The notes under the pieces: model-generated
Told to the model about the DNA's origin: nothing
The model's database searches: none
What the model saw: the letters and a program-made list of their open reading frames with translations, nothing else
Translations under genes and position numbers: made by a program
Shown: positions 33,701 to 44,607 of the stretch, piece by piece
Numbering within the stretch: the stretch's first letter is position 1
Layout of the letters: the number at the start of each line of letters is the position of its first letter
Origin: Isoetes taiwanensis
Taxonomy: Eukaryota > Streptophyta > Lycopodiopsida > Isoetales > Isoetaceae
NCBI GenBank assembly: GCA_021234155.1
Contig: JAJEKV010000049.1
Span: forward strand, 3,933,487 to 3,997,486
Reading direction: 5' to 3'
DNA length: 64,000 bases

Positions 33701-35026
33701 GGGAATGGGTCTCCACTTTACTATGCTCTTGAAGGCAAGATATGGCTGTAGCAACAATTTGGTCATGTTTGGAGGCAAGACACTTTCTATTCTTAGAGCC
33801 ATTTGCATGCTCAGCGTGGTCACATTGGACACGAGACAACTTTTGTCTTGTCCACAAAGCAGAAGGTGAAAATGCTTCCTCAATATCACTCTCAGAGTGA
33901 AGATAATGTCCACCGTAAGAATATTCTATCAACATAATCGAAGCCAATGGGAATGGGTCACCATTTTACTATGCTCTTGAAGGCAAGATATGGCTGTAGC
34001 AAATCAGTCTTTAGCACATCTTTAGTATGCTCAATTTGGTCATGTTTGGAGGCAAGACGCTTTCTATTCTTTGAGCCATTTGGCATGCTCAGCGTGGTCA
34101 CATTGGACACGAGACAACTTTTGTCTTGTCCAAAAAGCAGAAGGTGAAGGGACTCTGAGCATCTTTTCAGAGCATGGATTTTATTTCTGCAATTCATCAC
34201 CTCATCCAACCTATTTGGCTTTGACATCCATCCCAAATCTGATAGATCAAGCCATGCCCACAATTATAGCAAGATCGAAACTTTGCCCACATCCAATACT
34301 ACAGAGCATATTATAGTCACGGATTTCAAAAAACATCATGAAGAATCTACTCTTAATCACACTATGCTTGCCGTTGGTAAAGAACACATGATCCATTTCC
34401 CAAACAATGGTTGCCAAAACTACTCAGAAAGATACTCGTTAAATCTTTGTAGATATACTCCTCTCTCCGCTATTTGACATGATGTCTTCTGCAATTATTT
34501 CTTAGCTCCAAATCTGCTGGCTTTATAGTAAGTCTTGTTAGACATGATTTGGATAAAACAGGGCAAATGATAGGAGCATACAGAGCAAAAACCTGCAGTG
34601 ATGTTTTGATCCTATCATGACAATCAACTTTGCAGAACGCAACTTCTCTTTGTTGTATGAAAGATCTGACCCCAAACTCGAAAGAGACAGAGGGTTCCAG
34701 TCACGAAGGGAAAAGTTTAGACCTTGAATTCATGGTATTGTTTAGCCATCTAAACAAATGCTTTATTGATATTACCTGCAATTCTGCTTCTGTGCAATTT
34801 GTGCAATTGGGTTCATTTACCTTCTTGTGACATGCATCTGTGTTTGTGTACTTACTACTGCATATAGGTCACACCTTACCCTTGCTATTTAAATAATAGT
34901 CTATTTTTGCATAGCATGGGTTTTACTTTGCAGTTCATCACCTCGTTCAAACCATATGGCTTTGGCATTCATCCCAAATCTAATAGCAAGCCATGCCCAC
35001 AACAGTAACATGATACTTTCTCCATG
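30769..35026. repeat. Type I PAL 3' flank, copy 2
   Basis: Counterpart of 9933-14006, offset by about 20.84 kb, including the same end breakpoint 'ctccatg|aaatagcaaacc' at 35026. This copy keeps the cleaner CAG/CTG sequence at most sites where copy 1 is scrambled, so it serves as reference. It carries a private tandem duplication at 33614-34145. No gene recognised. Confidence 0.8.
33614..34145. repeat. Private ~253-bp tandem duplication
   Basis: 'tgaaaatgcttcctcaatat' occurs at 33614 and again at 33867 with the following ~250 bp repeated. Copies of this block at 12.8, 19.3 and 25.8 kb have it once. The first repeat has lost about 30 bp ('aatcagtctttagcacat...') found in the second. Confidence 0.8.
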
Positions 35027-36804
35027 AAATAGCAAACCTTTCACAGCTGAACAAAGAAAACATTTACCACATAAAGATTCAAACATGCATTGCAGTGTCA
35101 AAGGAAATGAATTGGCAGCAGCAGCAATCGAATGCATAAGTGTGTCAACAATACAACTCTTCAATGCTGCAGATGCAGGAGAAACCCTTGTTTCTGGTGT
35201 AGTTCCATGAACATTTGCAGTACCTGCACAGTAAATAGCTTACCAATTACTGCTAGATTATACCATCACAAGCCTACAAGAATGGTAGCACTTAGAAAAT
35301 AATAAAAATTTTGTAGGCCAAAGAAATTTATGGAATATGGTTATGGGATAGTCAAAGTTGCACTGGAGATATTTGTAGATGCACTCAGGTGGTTAACTAT
35401 CTGCTCCTTGTCTGATTGACCCCATGTTTTGTTTCATAAGTTACTACTAGATTTTCTTGACATAGACAATCTTCCAACACCAATGAAGGTCTATGCGCAT
35501 GTCCAGACGAGGAGGCCAGGTCATTCAACTTAGTTCCTACCTAATCCTTCTCTTTTTCCACATGATAAGACAAAAAAAGTAAGGCAAGAGAGGGAAGGCA
35601 CAGAAGTAACCCCACTTTATGATCAATTTATGATCACGTTTCATTCAGTAATTACATTGTTTATGATTTTCATTCTCAATTTCGTTAGAGGGAGATCAGC
35701 TCAAGCATTCATAGGCTGGAAGCATAAGATGATGTCAGAGTTGTTTTCTCTTTTAAAGGACTGCTTATGTTTTTCCTTTACTGTTTGCTTTCTTCTTCTA
35801 GGCACTTTCATGGTTACCCCTTTTGAGATCAGATGAGATGGTCCAAGAAGAGTATCTGACTTCCGTTTATTATCATTATCACCTCCAATGAAGGATTGCT
35901 TCATGATGGGGCATCTTTATCATGAAAATTGGTCAAGCCAGATGCTTTGGCTGGCATGCAAGTTTAGACACCTAATCTTAAAGGAGATGAATGGACGTAG
36001 TTGGAGAGGCTCCAACCTCGTTGTCTCTACTGATGATGGGAAGTAAATCGTCAATGCCTCGTGCCATGATGTCGACCTCCCGATTTGGATTCATCGGACC
36101 ACGAATAAGAGAAGGGTCCTTAAAGCGATCTCCGTGACACTTTGGATGAAGGGAAAGAAAGAAATAAAGTAACTATTAAAATCTACGAAAGACCCTAGTG
36201 TCTATGAGACCAAATAGATACGCTATTTCTTCAGCAATAGCAACAAAACAGACAGTAGTGATCTGCATCCTAGATCTTAATCTTCTTGGAACAATATCTT
36301 TTGGAGCTATCTGGCCTTCTCCTTAGCTTTTCTGGCTTTTCATGATTTCGTTTTCATGCTACTTCATAACAGATACAGAAAAGGTTGTAAGTACTACTGT
36401 TTGCTTTAAACCTGATATGGAAGAATTTGCCACACTCTAAACTTCAAGTTATTACTAATGTTGAACATTTTGGTTGCTCAAAGAAATGAGAGTACTTTAA
36501 GTTTTAAACCTCAATCTGTCCATTGAGCCTTGGATCTGAATGTGTCTATAAGGAGACCTGGTTGGTAACAAGAAGTGCTTCTCAGGTATGACGATCAAAG
36601 TTTTTTCCTGCATGCAACAGGTATGGTATCATCGTGCACATGAGAAATTGGTATCATTGTGCACATGAGAAATTGGACCCTGGTTAAGTTGATCTTGAAT
36701 AATGCCCATATGACAGTTCTTTAAACCTTTGCAAGTGCAAAACTCCACTGCTTCATGGCGATAATACACAGTTAAGGTGAAATCATTATCATTTATGGCT
36801 CAAC
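35027..36804. repeat. Type I flank, proximal part, ending at a PAL fragment
   Basis: Resumes the type I flank after the breakpoint at 35026 and continues past the point where 14007-14873 switches to PAL. It includes the tandem 'ggtatcattgtgcacatgagaaatt' repeat (two copies near 36625-36675). No gene recognised. Confidence 0.7.
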
Positions 36805-37059
36805 GAGGAGATTCCTGCAGCAAGGGAGAAATATGACAAGGGCATTCATGCTCTGCCTAACAGAATTGAAGAGTGTAGGACTTGGTTCTTGTACGAATTT
36901 GTGAGAAAGGAGGCCGGAACAAGGCTGTTGAGTGGCACACAGAAGACATCTCCTGGAGAAGAAATAAACAAGGTGTTCATGGCATTGTGTGATGGAAAAA
37001 TAGTTGCTCCTTTGCTTCGTTGTGTGGAGGGATGGAACGGAGCTCCTGGTGCTTTGTAA
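36805..37059 (+). pseudogene. PAL: Phenylalanine ammonia-lyase, shortest 3' fragment
   Basis: Starts abruptly at 'gaggagattcctgcagcaag' ([13 protein letters not shown]) after 'atttatggctcaac' and is open to the stop: the last ~84 codons of PAL. It is the first PAL piece followed by the type II flank ('gactacttgtactcacactaggtattg'), so it opens the type II array. No catalytic residues. Confidence 0.9.
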
Positions 37060-39359
37060 TAGCCTATCAATCCAATTAAACAATTTGATTCAATAAACAG
37101 AAATTTTTAAAGCTTCAAAAGACTACTTGTACTCACACTAGGTATTGTGAAGCTTAGGCATGTCTATATGCCCCACTAAGCATAAGCCAATATAATTGGA
37201 CGCTGAAAGCAATTGAAAAGTATTCAAGAATGGATATTATCTTCTTCTAATCTTAACATGCTTCAAGAACTGGCCGAGAACAACAAAACCGGAGGATTAA
37301 GATTAAAGGAAACCTTTATGGTAGTTGCAAGCACTATCAAGTACTTGGTAGAAAGTAATGCAAAACCGTAACCATACAATCCAAGTCCAACTAGAAGTAT
37401 AATCGAGCAAAGAAAATAGCACCAGGAGATGCAAAACAAGAACAAAACGAGCATGCGGGCATGATAAATCAATAGGTGAGGTGTGTACGGGCACCTTAAG
37501 TAATCTAACCTTCTTTAGATCTCCCAAACGCTTTCTATGTTCTATTGCAAGAGGTGTTACATTGTAATCCATTAGCATTCCCACTACTTTGAAAGAAGAT
37601 GTTAGATCTCTCCAAAATGGAATACAAGAAAAGAAAATTGTAACATTCTGATCATGTAGACTTATTAAAGAGAGATCTCTAATACCCATTCTGTATCATA
37701 CACTTTGTCCTGGATGGATCCAAGTCTTCAGCATTTTTCATTTGTATAAAGAAGTTAGCAAAAACATGAAAGAGCCTAGGACAACTAGAGATTCATGCAA
37801 GCATAAGAAATCAGGGAAGTTGTTTACAGTAGGCTATAATGATGACTAATTATGATTTAGACAAATCGAAAGATCTCTTAAGAGATTAGAAAACCTGATT
37901 ATTTATGTTGCCAGGCATGCCAATTAGTTGGTCGTTCTGACCAGTTGTTTTGAATATTACCAGATCCAATCGATCAGAGCTATAGCAAAACCATTCGAAA
38001 ATACCTAAGCACTCTAGTCATTCTGAGCATTACCACATCCAAACGATCTGACCATTAGCCCAGAAACCTACATGCAACGATTTTTTTTTTTGAATGAATC
38101 CTATGCTTCTCTACCTTGAAATCTAGATGCAACTGAAAAAACACGACATGGGCAACAAACCTGTGATATCCAAATAGCAGCAAAACAAGCTAAATGTACA
38201 CGGCCACGTTTAGATGCCATATTGGACAAACACAACTCTGCGGTCGATTTTTTCCGCATAGGCGAAGGTCGGATTTGGAATATGGCCTGGATGGATTGTC
38301 CGAAAGCAAAATTGCAACCATCAAGATAATAAAAACCTATTTCCAGGAAAACAGCTCCATGTAATCCTCGCCGCCCCATAGAATCGATAAACCTGCACTA
38401 GAAGTTGGGCTTCCTGGATCAAAAGCACAGGGCCTTGGCACCTGGTTTCCTCAGATATTTTTGCAAATAATAGTCTATTTTTGCAGAGCATGGGTTTTAC
38501 TTTGCAATTCATCACCTCGTTCAAACCATATGGCTTTAGCATTCATCCCAAATCTAATAGCAAGCCATGCCCACAACAATAACATGATACTTTCTCCATG
38601 TTCAACATCAAGGTGGTCACCTTTCATATTCCCCTTACACAAATTGTCTGAAGTAAATCCATCCTTGTCCCAAAAAAAAGCATAGTGCCCCTGCTGGATG
38701 GCCTAGCCATGAGAAATGAAGATAACCAAAACAAAATAATGAGGGAAACATGTATTTAAGCAAAAAAAAAAAGGGGGACATTACTACAAAGCATTTCATA
38801 GTCAAGAGTTTCATAAAACATCATGAAGAACCCACTCGTAATCACACTATGTTTACTGTTGGTTAAGAAAGTATAATCCATGGCTCCCTCCTCTGCGACT
38901 TGACATGATGTCTTAGCTCCAAATCTACTGCTTGATAGCAAGTCTTGTTAGGCAAATGATAGGAGCATATAGAACAAGTATCCACAATGATGTTTTGCTC
39001 CAGTAGTGGCAATCATTTTGCATATCATTTATGTGGTAAAGGGGCTAAATGCCTGCAAATACAAAAACTCAGAACAAGTCGCTTAGGTCTTGTCTTTATT
39101 GCATGAATCATCTAGCCCGAAATAATCCAGTGCATTCTCAAACTCGAAAGAGACCAAGAGGATTCCAATCACGAATGAGGAGGTTTAGATCCAGTGTTAT
39201 GGTCCAAGAGCAAGTCGCGCTTGCAAACCTTGGGACGACGAGTTGGCCTTGGGAATGCCACTGCGTGGCCTGGGAATGTTCCAAGTGGCCATAACTACCT
39301 AGGGGCAGTGTTGGGTTATTTTTCAAATGGCATGTATTTCGTAACTTAGCTTGACATTT
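37060..39359. repeat. Type II flank, array unit 1
   Basis: Non-coding flank shared with 44608-46919, 48803-50217 plus 55857-56751, 58637-60955 and 62795-64000. It includes a poly(A) signal, a T-run at about 38082-38092, and the site into which LINE-B is inserted in unit 3 (here empty at 38481). The proximal part holds a conserved minus-strand hydrophobic frame, described at 44801-45010. Confidence 0.8.
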
Positions 39360-39962
39360 TCATTCCATATATAAAGCAGTATCATTTTCTGTTCTTAAAA
39401 AATAAGAAGGTAATTTTTCTGGGCTGAGCGCAGCCCTGGCCCTGACACGTATGCGGCCATTGCATTTTCAAATTCAAGAAAAAAGAAAAAACCTAGCGAT
39501 GCCACGTTTTTGTTCTTATCTTCTTTGAACGAATCTCCTCCGTCGACTGCTCTGCTCTCCACTTCCTCTGCTCCATTCTGGCGAGATCAGCTCTCACACA
39601 TCGCCGCCATAGCTCAGATACTAATGTAGGAGGTCGCCAATGGTGTTTCTTACTAATGTAGGAGGTCGCCAATGGTGAAGAAAGATCATTCTGTCACTGC
39701 AATCCAAAAGCTACTGCGGATTTGGATCTTTTCCTTTCTTTCTTGCTCTGCAAGAAATCCCTTTCTTTGGGTTCTTGAGCAAAACCATGATCCCAGGCCA
39801 CTTCCTGATTATTTGAGGTGCCAAAAGGCGAGCTTCCAGAGCCCTATGTTTTCATGCTCCTCTGTGCCCATATTCGTGCTTAGGTTTCATGCTGATGCTA
39901 ACCGAGAAGTGAAAAACCGAGGCAAAATTTGAAGGAGGCTAGTAAATCTGGCTCTGCACAAG

Positions 39963-41444
39963 ATGGACGTTTTGATTGTGCGGGAGCCAGAGAATGCCAT
40001 TATGCTGAGATGCAGTCAGAGAATGCCATTATGCTGAGATGCAGTCATGTGTTCGGGAAGAAGACCATACTAAAGAGTGATCATTTTCCTGATTGTCAGA
40101 ACAAAAAGCTGCGCCCCCATGTGCCTGGAGCTCCAAATCATCGGCAGGTGCTTCTTAGCAATTCCAAGTATTGTGTGTTTAATCTTTATTTCGTTTGTAA
40201 TTTGAAAATCATTAGCAGACTTGCATATTGCATTGCATGGAAAGAATTATCCTCTGTCAAGGATGTTAAATTGCAAATGTTGCACTCTGTCAGGTGGTGT
40301 CATTGCCCATATATGGTGTTGCCATTCCAGCAATTGAAGGAATACTTAATGTGCTTAACCTTATTGGAGGCAATAAGAAGGTGCTTTGGTACAATCTAAG
40401 GGAGGAACCAGTAAGTAGTCAAAATTTTTTAGCTACGAAGAACTGGGAAGTATTCTGACAGCATCTTTGTTCTAAGGTCATTTATATAAATGGACGACCA
40501 TTTGTCTTGAGAGAGGTTGAAAGGCCATTTTCAAATCTGGAATACACGGTATCTGACTTCTCACTTTTCAATAGTTTTCATGAATAAATTCAGCAGGTTG
40601 ATGTGCTTAGTTTGATGGAGTGGGTTCTCTGCAGTGTAATTATCATGATAAGCATAGACATCTGCATATCCGATGAAGTGACCAAAGTTGACGTCATGAT
40701 GGCATTATGAATTAAGGGTTGTTTTAGTACCAGTTTGACTACTTTTATCACAAGAAATAAGAGAGTATTGTTGGGCATAGATAGTAGACCTATTTCTATG
40801 TCGAGGTGCAGATTTATTGGAGGACAAGGCTTATGCATGAGCATGTGAAGAATTATATTACTATTTTTACAATGTGCGTATCTAGTTATCCACTGCATTG
40901 TGTATCTACTTAGCAGTCATGGTTTGATAAATTCCTTCTGCATTTTAATCTCATTCCATTATACTTGCTTGGACATATTTATTAACCATATATGGTACAA
41001 GACTACAAGGAATAAATAGGATAAGCTTGGAGGACATGGAAGCTCGATTGAAGAGTGATGTTTTAAAGGAAGCTTCTAGGTATGTTGCCATTTGTGTTGA
41101 ATTTTTTCTCTCTGTTTTAAAGACGCAACTTTACGATTTATTAATTTTCATGAAGATATGCAAATAAGATATTGGTGTGTGACGAGAAGCGGATGGTCGA
41201 TGTTTGACCAATGGGAGAATGTTAGCGAAGTTTTAAATGGCAAGACTCCGTTAGAGGTAAATATAGGTTTTACACCATCTATGAGAGCGGATTAGTTTAA
41301 AATGGCTCTATACACCTCATCATGCTCAGTGCGGGGTGTATGAACGCGTTTGGCAAATGTAAGGTTATAAAGTTGAATATGAACGTCTACCCATCACCCA
41401 TCACCGATGAGAAAGCTCCCAAGGAAACTGATTTTGATTTATTG
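39963..41444 (+). pseudogene. Paladin-like phosphatase, captured N-terminal gene fragment with introns
   Basis: Six exon-like blocks match the N-terminal part of plant Paladin (PALD1-like) proteins, which carry repeated Cys-X5-Arg phosphatase motifs. Exon 1 (39963-40147): LIVREPENAIMLR, then GKKTILKSDHFPDCQNKKL. Exon 2 (40294-40410): PIYGVAIPAIEGILNVLNLI and KKVLWYNLREEP. Exon 3 (40477-40548): YINGRPFVLREVERPFSNLE. Exon 4 (about 41010-41079): SLEDMEARLKSDVLKEASR. Exon 5 (41156-41256): NKILVCDE, then DQWENVSEVLNGKTPLEV after a frameshift. Exon 6 (about 41335-41444): VEYERLPIT, DEKAPKETDFDLL. Introns show GT..AG ends, so this is genomic capture and not a retrocopy. It is broken by a 29-bp duplication in exon 1, a one-base problem at the exon 4 acceptor, and frameshifts in exons 5 and 6. 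No phosphatase active site is included. Confidence 0.82.
39989..40046 (+). repeat. 29-bp tandem duplication inside Paladin-like exon 1
   Basis: The 29-bp unit starting 'agagaatgccattatgctga' occurs twice without a gap (39989-40017 and 40018-40046). The length is not a multiple of three, so it alone breaks the reading frame. With one unit, exon 1 is 156 bp (52 codons). Confidence 0.92.
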
Positions 41445-42437
41445 GTAATTTGTTTCTCTGGCTATGTTTGAGATAAAACATAAAAGCAATGTAGACCGAA
41501 GGAGTTAGTGTATTGGAAAGTGTCACTGAATATTCCTGTCATTTTGTTGTTGTTAAGGACCGTAATGTGTATCTACAAATTGCTTAGGTGGAATACATGT
41601 CAAAGGTAGGATGACCACTGGCATGGTGATTGCAACCATTACTCAAAATTTGACAGGAACCTTAAAATAGAACGGATGAATGCTTTTCATCATATAATGA
41701 TGTTCCAAGATCAATGGAAGTAGGTAGAATAGATCAAAAAGATGACCTCTGTTCTACTTACTCCATCTAAGATGGCCTCTGTTCTACCTACTTCATCTAA
41801 GATGGTTTTACACGTATCACTTGAAATGGACATTATTTGCAAATTGTATGCTAGCAAGGTTGTGGAATTTCTTCGGGTTGCCCACCTTTTTATCAATGCA
41901 ACACTACAACTATAATGCCTGACGCATGTAAATAACAATGTTCATGGCACTTCTAAATCTTCAAAAACTAGCTTAAATCTTCAAATTTTGACAAATGTAG
42001 TCTTTTCTTTCATCCCATAGCTATTATAAAATTGACATGCAACTTTTGTACTCAAACATGAGTTGTATGTACAGATGACATTGCATGCTCTTTCAAACAA
42101 ATTGTTAGTCAGAGGCTTCAGTTGCTGACAATGGAAATAACTCCTATCAACAATTTTTTAAGGAAAGGATAATTAGATTGCAAGGGAGCATGCAAATCAC
42201 ACATTTTTCCTTTTAGAACAAAAAATGCAAGTCCAAATCCTGCATGTTCTGAAGCATGAGAGAAATGTTCCCGTAACACCCACATATCATATGGATACGA
42301 GACCATATGGCAACAATATGAGTCCAAGTCCCACATGTTCTTGAATTATATATCATATGATCCGAATAAACTTCTGATTGTATACAAAAGGTTGGGAAAG
42401 AGAAACGTTCGCGGCGGCCAAGGGGAAGAGAAACGTT

Positions 42438-42459
42438 CGCGGCGGCCTTGGCCGCCGCG
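42438..42459. repeat. GC-rich terminal hairpin of the Helitron-like element
   Basis: Arms CGCGGCGGCC and GGCCGCCGCG with a TT loop; the stem can be extended imperfectly by 'gaaac' against 'gtttc'. The left arm with its upstream 'agagaaacgtt' is also present about 30 bp earlier (42400-42420), so the subterminal region is tandemly duplicated. Confidence 0.75.
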
Positions 42460-42471
42460 ATAAGTTTCTTG

Positions 42472-42825
42472 TAATATAAATGTTATGTTAATATAGAACC
42501 TTTTAATGTGAAACCATTGAAGTTGGGGGTCCAAGTGGCAGAACCCCACGTTGGAAGGTTTTAAAAGGGAAAATACCCTTCCCTCATCGCGACCTGATAC
42601 AAGTCGGCCAGATCTGCTGAAAAAGGGGTCGGAACCAGCAATAGGCTGGCTATTTTGATCTGGAGAAAATGCTGGGGCCTCAGTTTCTTGGCCTATTCTT
42701 AGCGATTCTTCTCTTATATAAGAGATTGAGTCGAATTCAAGAAGGGCCATAGCGATCTTGGAGCAGCTTGGAGGAGTTCTGATTCAAGCCCATAGCCTTT
42801 GTTCTTGTGGGTTTTAGTCTTGATC
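42472..42825. other. Type II block with TATA-like motif, possible LTR remnant
   Basis: Present in all type II units. It includes 'cttatataag' at about 42714-42723 followed by 'agattgag'. Together with the preceding 'tgttgggttattt' (39309) and the later 'ggatgtgaca' this could be a solo LTR of about 0.9 kb carrying the CACTA-like element, but a clean TG..CA boundary with target duplication is not seen, so the label is tentative. A minus-strand frame of about 90 codons here resembles nothing recognised. Confidence 0.3.
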
Positions 42826-43019
42826 CACTACTACAAAAATAGGTAGAAATGGCACGAAAGTGACATTTCTGCTCCACCATTTGCAGAGCATAAATGTCAG
42901 TTTTGTGTCATTTGGGGAGCACAAATGTCATAAATGGCACAAAAGTGACGTTTCTGCTCCGTAAAAAGGCAGAGCATAATGTCACTTTTTTGCCATTTCT
43001 ACCTATTTTTGTAGTAGTG
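42826..43019. mobile_element. CACTA-like miniature element, copy 1
   Basis: The ends CACTACTACAAAAATAGG and its reverse complement form a perfect 29-bp terminal inverted repeat (42826-42854 / 42991-43019); the CACTA terminus is the hallmark of the CMC/EnSpm superfamily. The 194-bp element has two internal imperfect repeats around 'aaagtgac.tttctgctcc' and 'gcagagcata', so most of it can fold into one long hairpin. Flanking triplets are atc / ttc, so the usual 3-bp duplication is not exact. Non-autonomous. Confidence 0.8.
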
Positions 43020-43303
43020 TTCCTTCTTTTTGTGCTGCCCAGGGACCATTTCGACCCTGTTGGGATTGTTCCCAACTTTCTGTTGTTGCTTGGGAAAATT
43101 GCCCATTGATCTTGCGTTTGCTCTAGTATTGAGCAATACAGCAACTGTAGTATTAGTTCTAGTGATAGAACTTCTGGAGCTGGGTTTTAGGCTGATCCTG
43201 GGGATCAATAACGATTGTGCGTGGGGAGTTCTGGGAACTCGCAGTTGAGGGAAACTCTGGGAGTTCTAAGTAGCACAATCCGTCCTACTTTTTGTAGGAT
43301 GTG

Positions 43304-43554
43304 GGGCAAAAGTATGCTGGTGGGTATCAAAAGCATGCGTCCGGACGCATGCTGACAGCACTCATATAGCACCCCATATGGTAGCTTGTTTAGGGTGTTA
43401 CTGGTACTAGCACATGGTAATTAGGTAATCAATAGAAATATGTAACAGCTCCAATGAATGACAAGTGGAATACTATGATAGAATAGTACATCCAGGGTGC
43501 TGATCTAAGTGCTGGGGCCGCGTTTTTTTGATACCCACCAGCATACTTTTGCCC
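43304..43554. mobile_element. 251-bp inverted-repeat element with 4-bp target duplication, unit 2 only
   Basis: Perfect 29-bp terminal inverted repeats (GGGCAAAAGTATGCTGGTGG... at 43304-43332 and its complement at 43526-43554). TGTG flanks both sides (43300-43303, 43555-43558). The three other units read 'ggatgtgacaccc' uninterrupted at the same place (47741, 57575, 61779), proving the insertion and the 4-bp duplication. A perfect 20-bp palindrome with a TCCGGA centre lies at 43333-43352, right after the left repeat. No ORF. The superfamily is not assigned. Confidence 0.85.
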
Positions 43555-43631
43555 TGTGACACCCAGTATTCATGGTTTTGTATTGTTTAGCATTAAAGAC
43601 AGCAATTCGGCTAATTTGCAAAACCCTTCAT

Positions 43632-44607
43632 GCAGAGATAAATCCCTTCATGAAGGAAATTTTCAAGGCACCCCAATTGGGGTTTCTATGGATAACACCC
43701 ATCTGGCCATTGCTGCAATTGGGAAGCTCATGTTCGCCCAATTCTCAGAGCTTGTCAACGATTACTACAACAATGGATTGCCTTCAAATCTCAGCGGAGG
43801 TCCTAATACGAGCTTAGATTATGGCATGAAAGGGGCCGAAATTGTCATGGCTTCTTACACCTCCGAGCTCCAATTCCTTGCAAATCCCGTCACGAATCAT
43901 GTGTAGAGCGCAGAGCAGCATAATCAGGATGTAAATTCTCTTGGCTTGATCTCTGCCTGGAAGACCGAGGAGGCTGTTGAGATCTTGAAGCTTATGAGCT
44001 CCACTTTCCTCGTCGCCCTTTGCCAAGCAGTCAATTTGCGACACCTTGAAGAGATTATGCGATCTCACCGTCAAGCGATCGTGGCGTGAGTGGCAAAGAA
44101 GACCCTTTTGGTGGATGAAACAGGGAACTGTCTCCTCTCGGTCTGCGAGAAGGATCTTCTCCGAATTGTGGACCATCAACATGTGTTTAGCTACATCGAT
44201 GATGTCGCCAATTCTTCCTATCCTCTCATCCAGGAGCTCGAAAGGTTCTGGTCCAATTTGGATTGAAGAATGCGTAGCTTGGCAGCAGCAGCAGATGCTT
44301 CTCTCTTTGCCAAAATTGAAAACTTTGAGCAAGAACTGGAGAGGGAGCTGACAGAGGAGATTCCTGCAGCAAGGGAGAAATATGACAAGGGCATTCATGA
44401 TCTTCTAACAAAATTGAAGAGTGTAGGACTTGGTTCTTGTACGAATTTGTGAGAAAGGAGGCCGGAACAAGGCTGTTGAGTGGCACACAGAAGACATCTC
44501 CTGGGGAAGAAATAAACAAGGTGTTCATGGCATTGTGTGATGGCAAAATAGTTGCTCCTTTGCTTCGTTGTGTGGAGGGATGGAACGGAGCTCCTGGTGC
44601 TTTGTAA
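43632..44607 (+). pseudogene. PAL: Phenylalanine ammonia-lyase 3' half, type II unit 2
   Basis: Homology starts at 'gcagagata' ([13 protein letters not shown]), preceded by the unit-specific sequence 'gctaatttgcaaaaccctt', and ends at the PAL stop. It keeps [30 protein letters not shown] and ANPVTNHV, then TAG replaces the Gln of HVQSAE. The MIO domain is absent. Frameshifts near 44065-44095, 44135, 44242 and 44275 fall on sites that in PAL1 read CAG or CTG. The change AR to TH in 'DNARLAIA' and the change NPSL to NTSL are shared with the other type II copies. Confidence 0.92.

Larger units (their letters stand above)
39360..42471 (+). mobile_element. Helitron-like insertion carrying gene fragments
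   Basis: The sister units read 'gacattttaatataaatg' without interruption (46911, 56743, 60945). Here the same site is split by 3112 bp with no target-site duplication: left host 'gacattt', then TCATTCC..., and at the right ...TTTCTTG followed by host 'taatataaatg'. A 10-bp-arm GC-rich hairpin (42438-42459) stands 12 nt before the right end. A 5' TC, a 3' hairpin about a dozen bases from the end, no duplication and a captured multi-exon gene fragment are Helitron traits. The 3' end CTTG is not the canonical CTRR, and the insertion point is T|T and not A|T, so this may be a variant lineage. No Rep/helicase is present, so it would be non-autonomous. Confidence 0.6.

Noticed and set aside
39309-43303. 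Solo LTR (start TGTTGGG, TATA-like motif, end TGTGACA) in each type II unit
   Set aside because: The terminal dinucleotides fit, but the inverted termini do not match well and no convincing 5-bp duplication (ggcag / cccag) is present; kept only as a tentative note.
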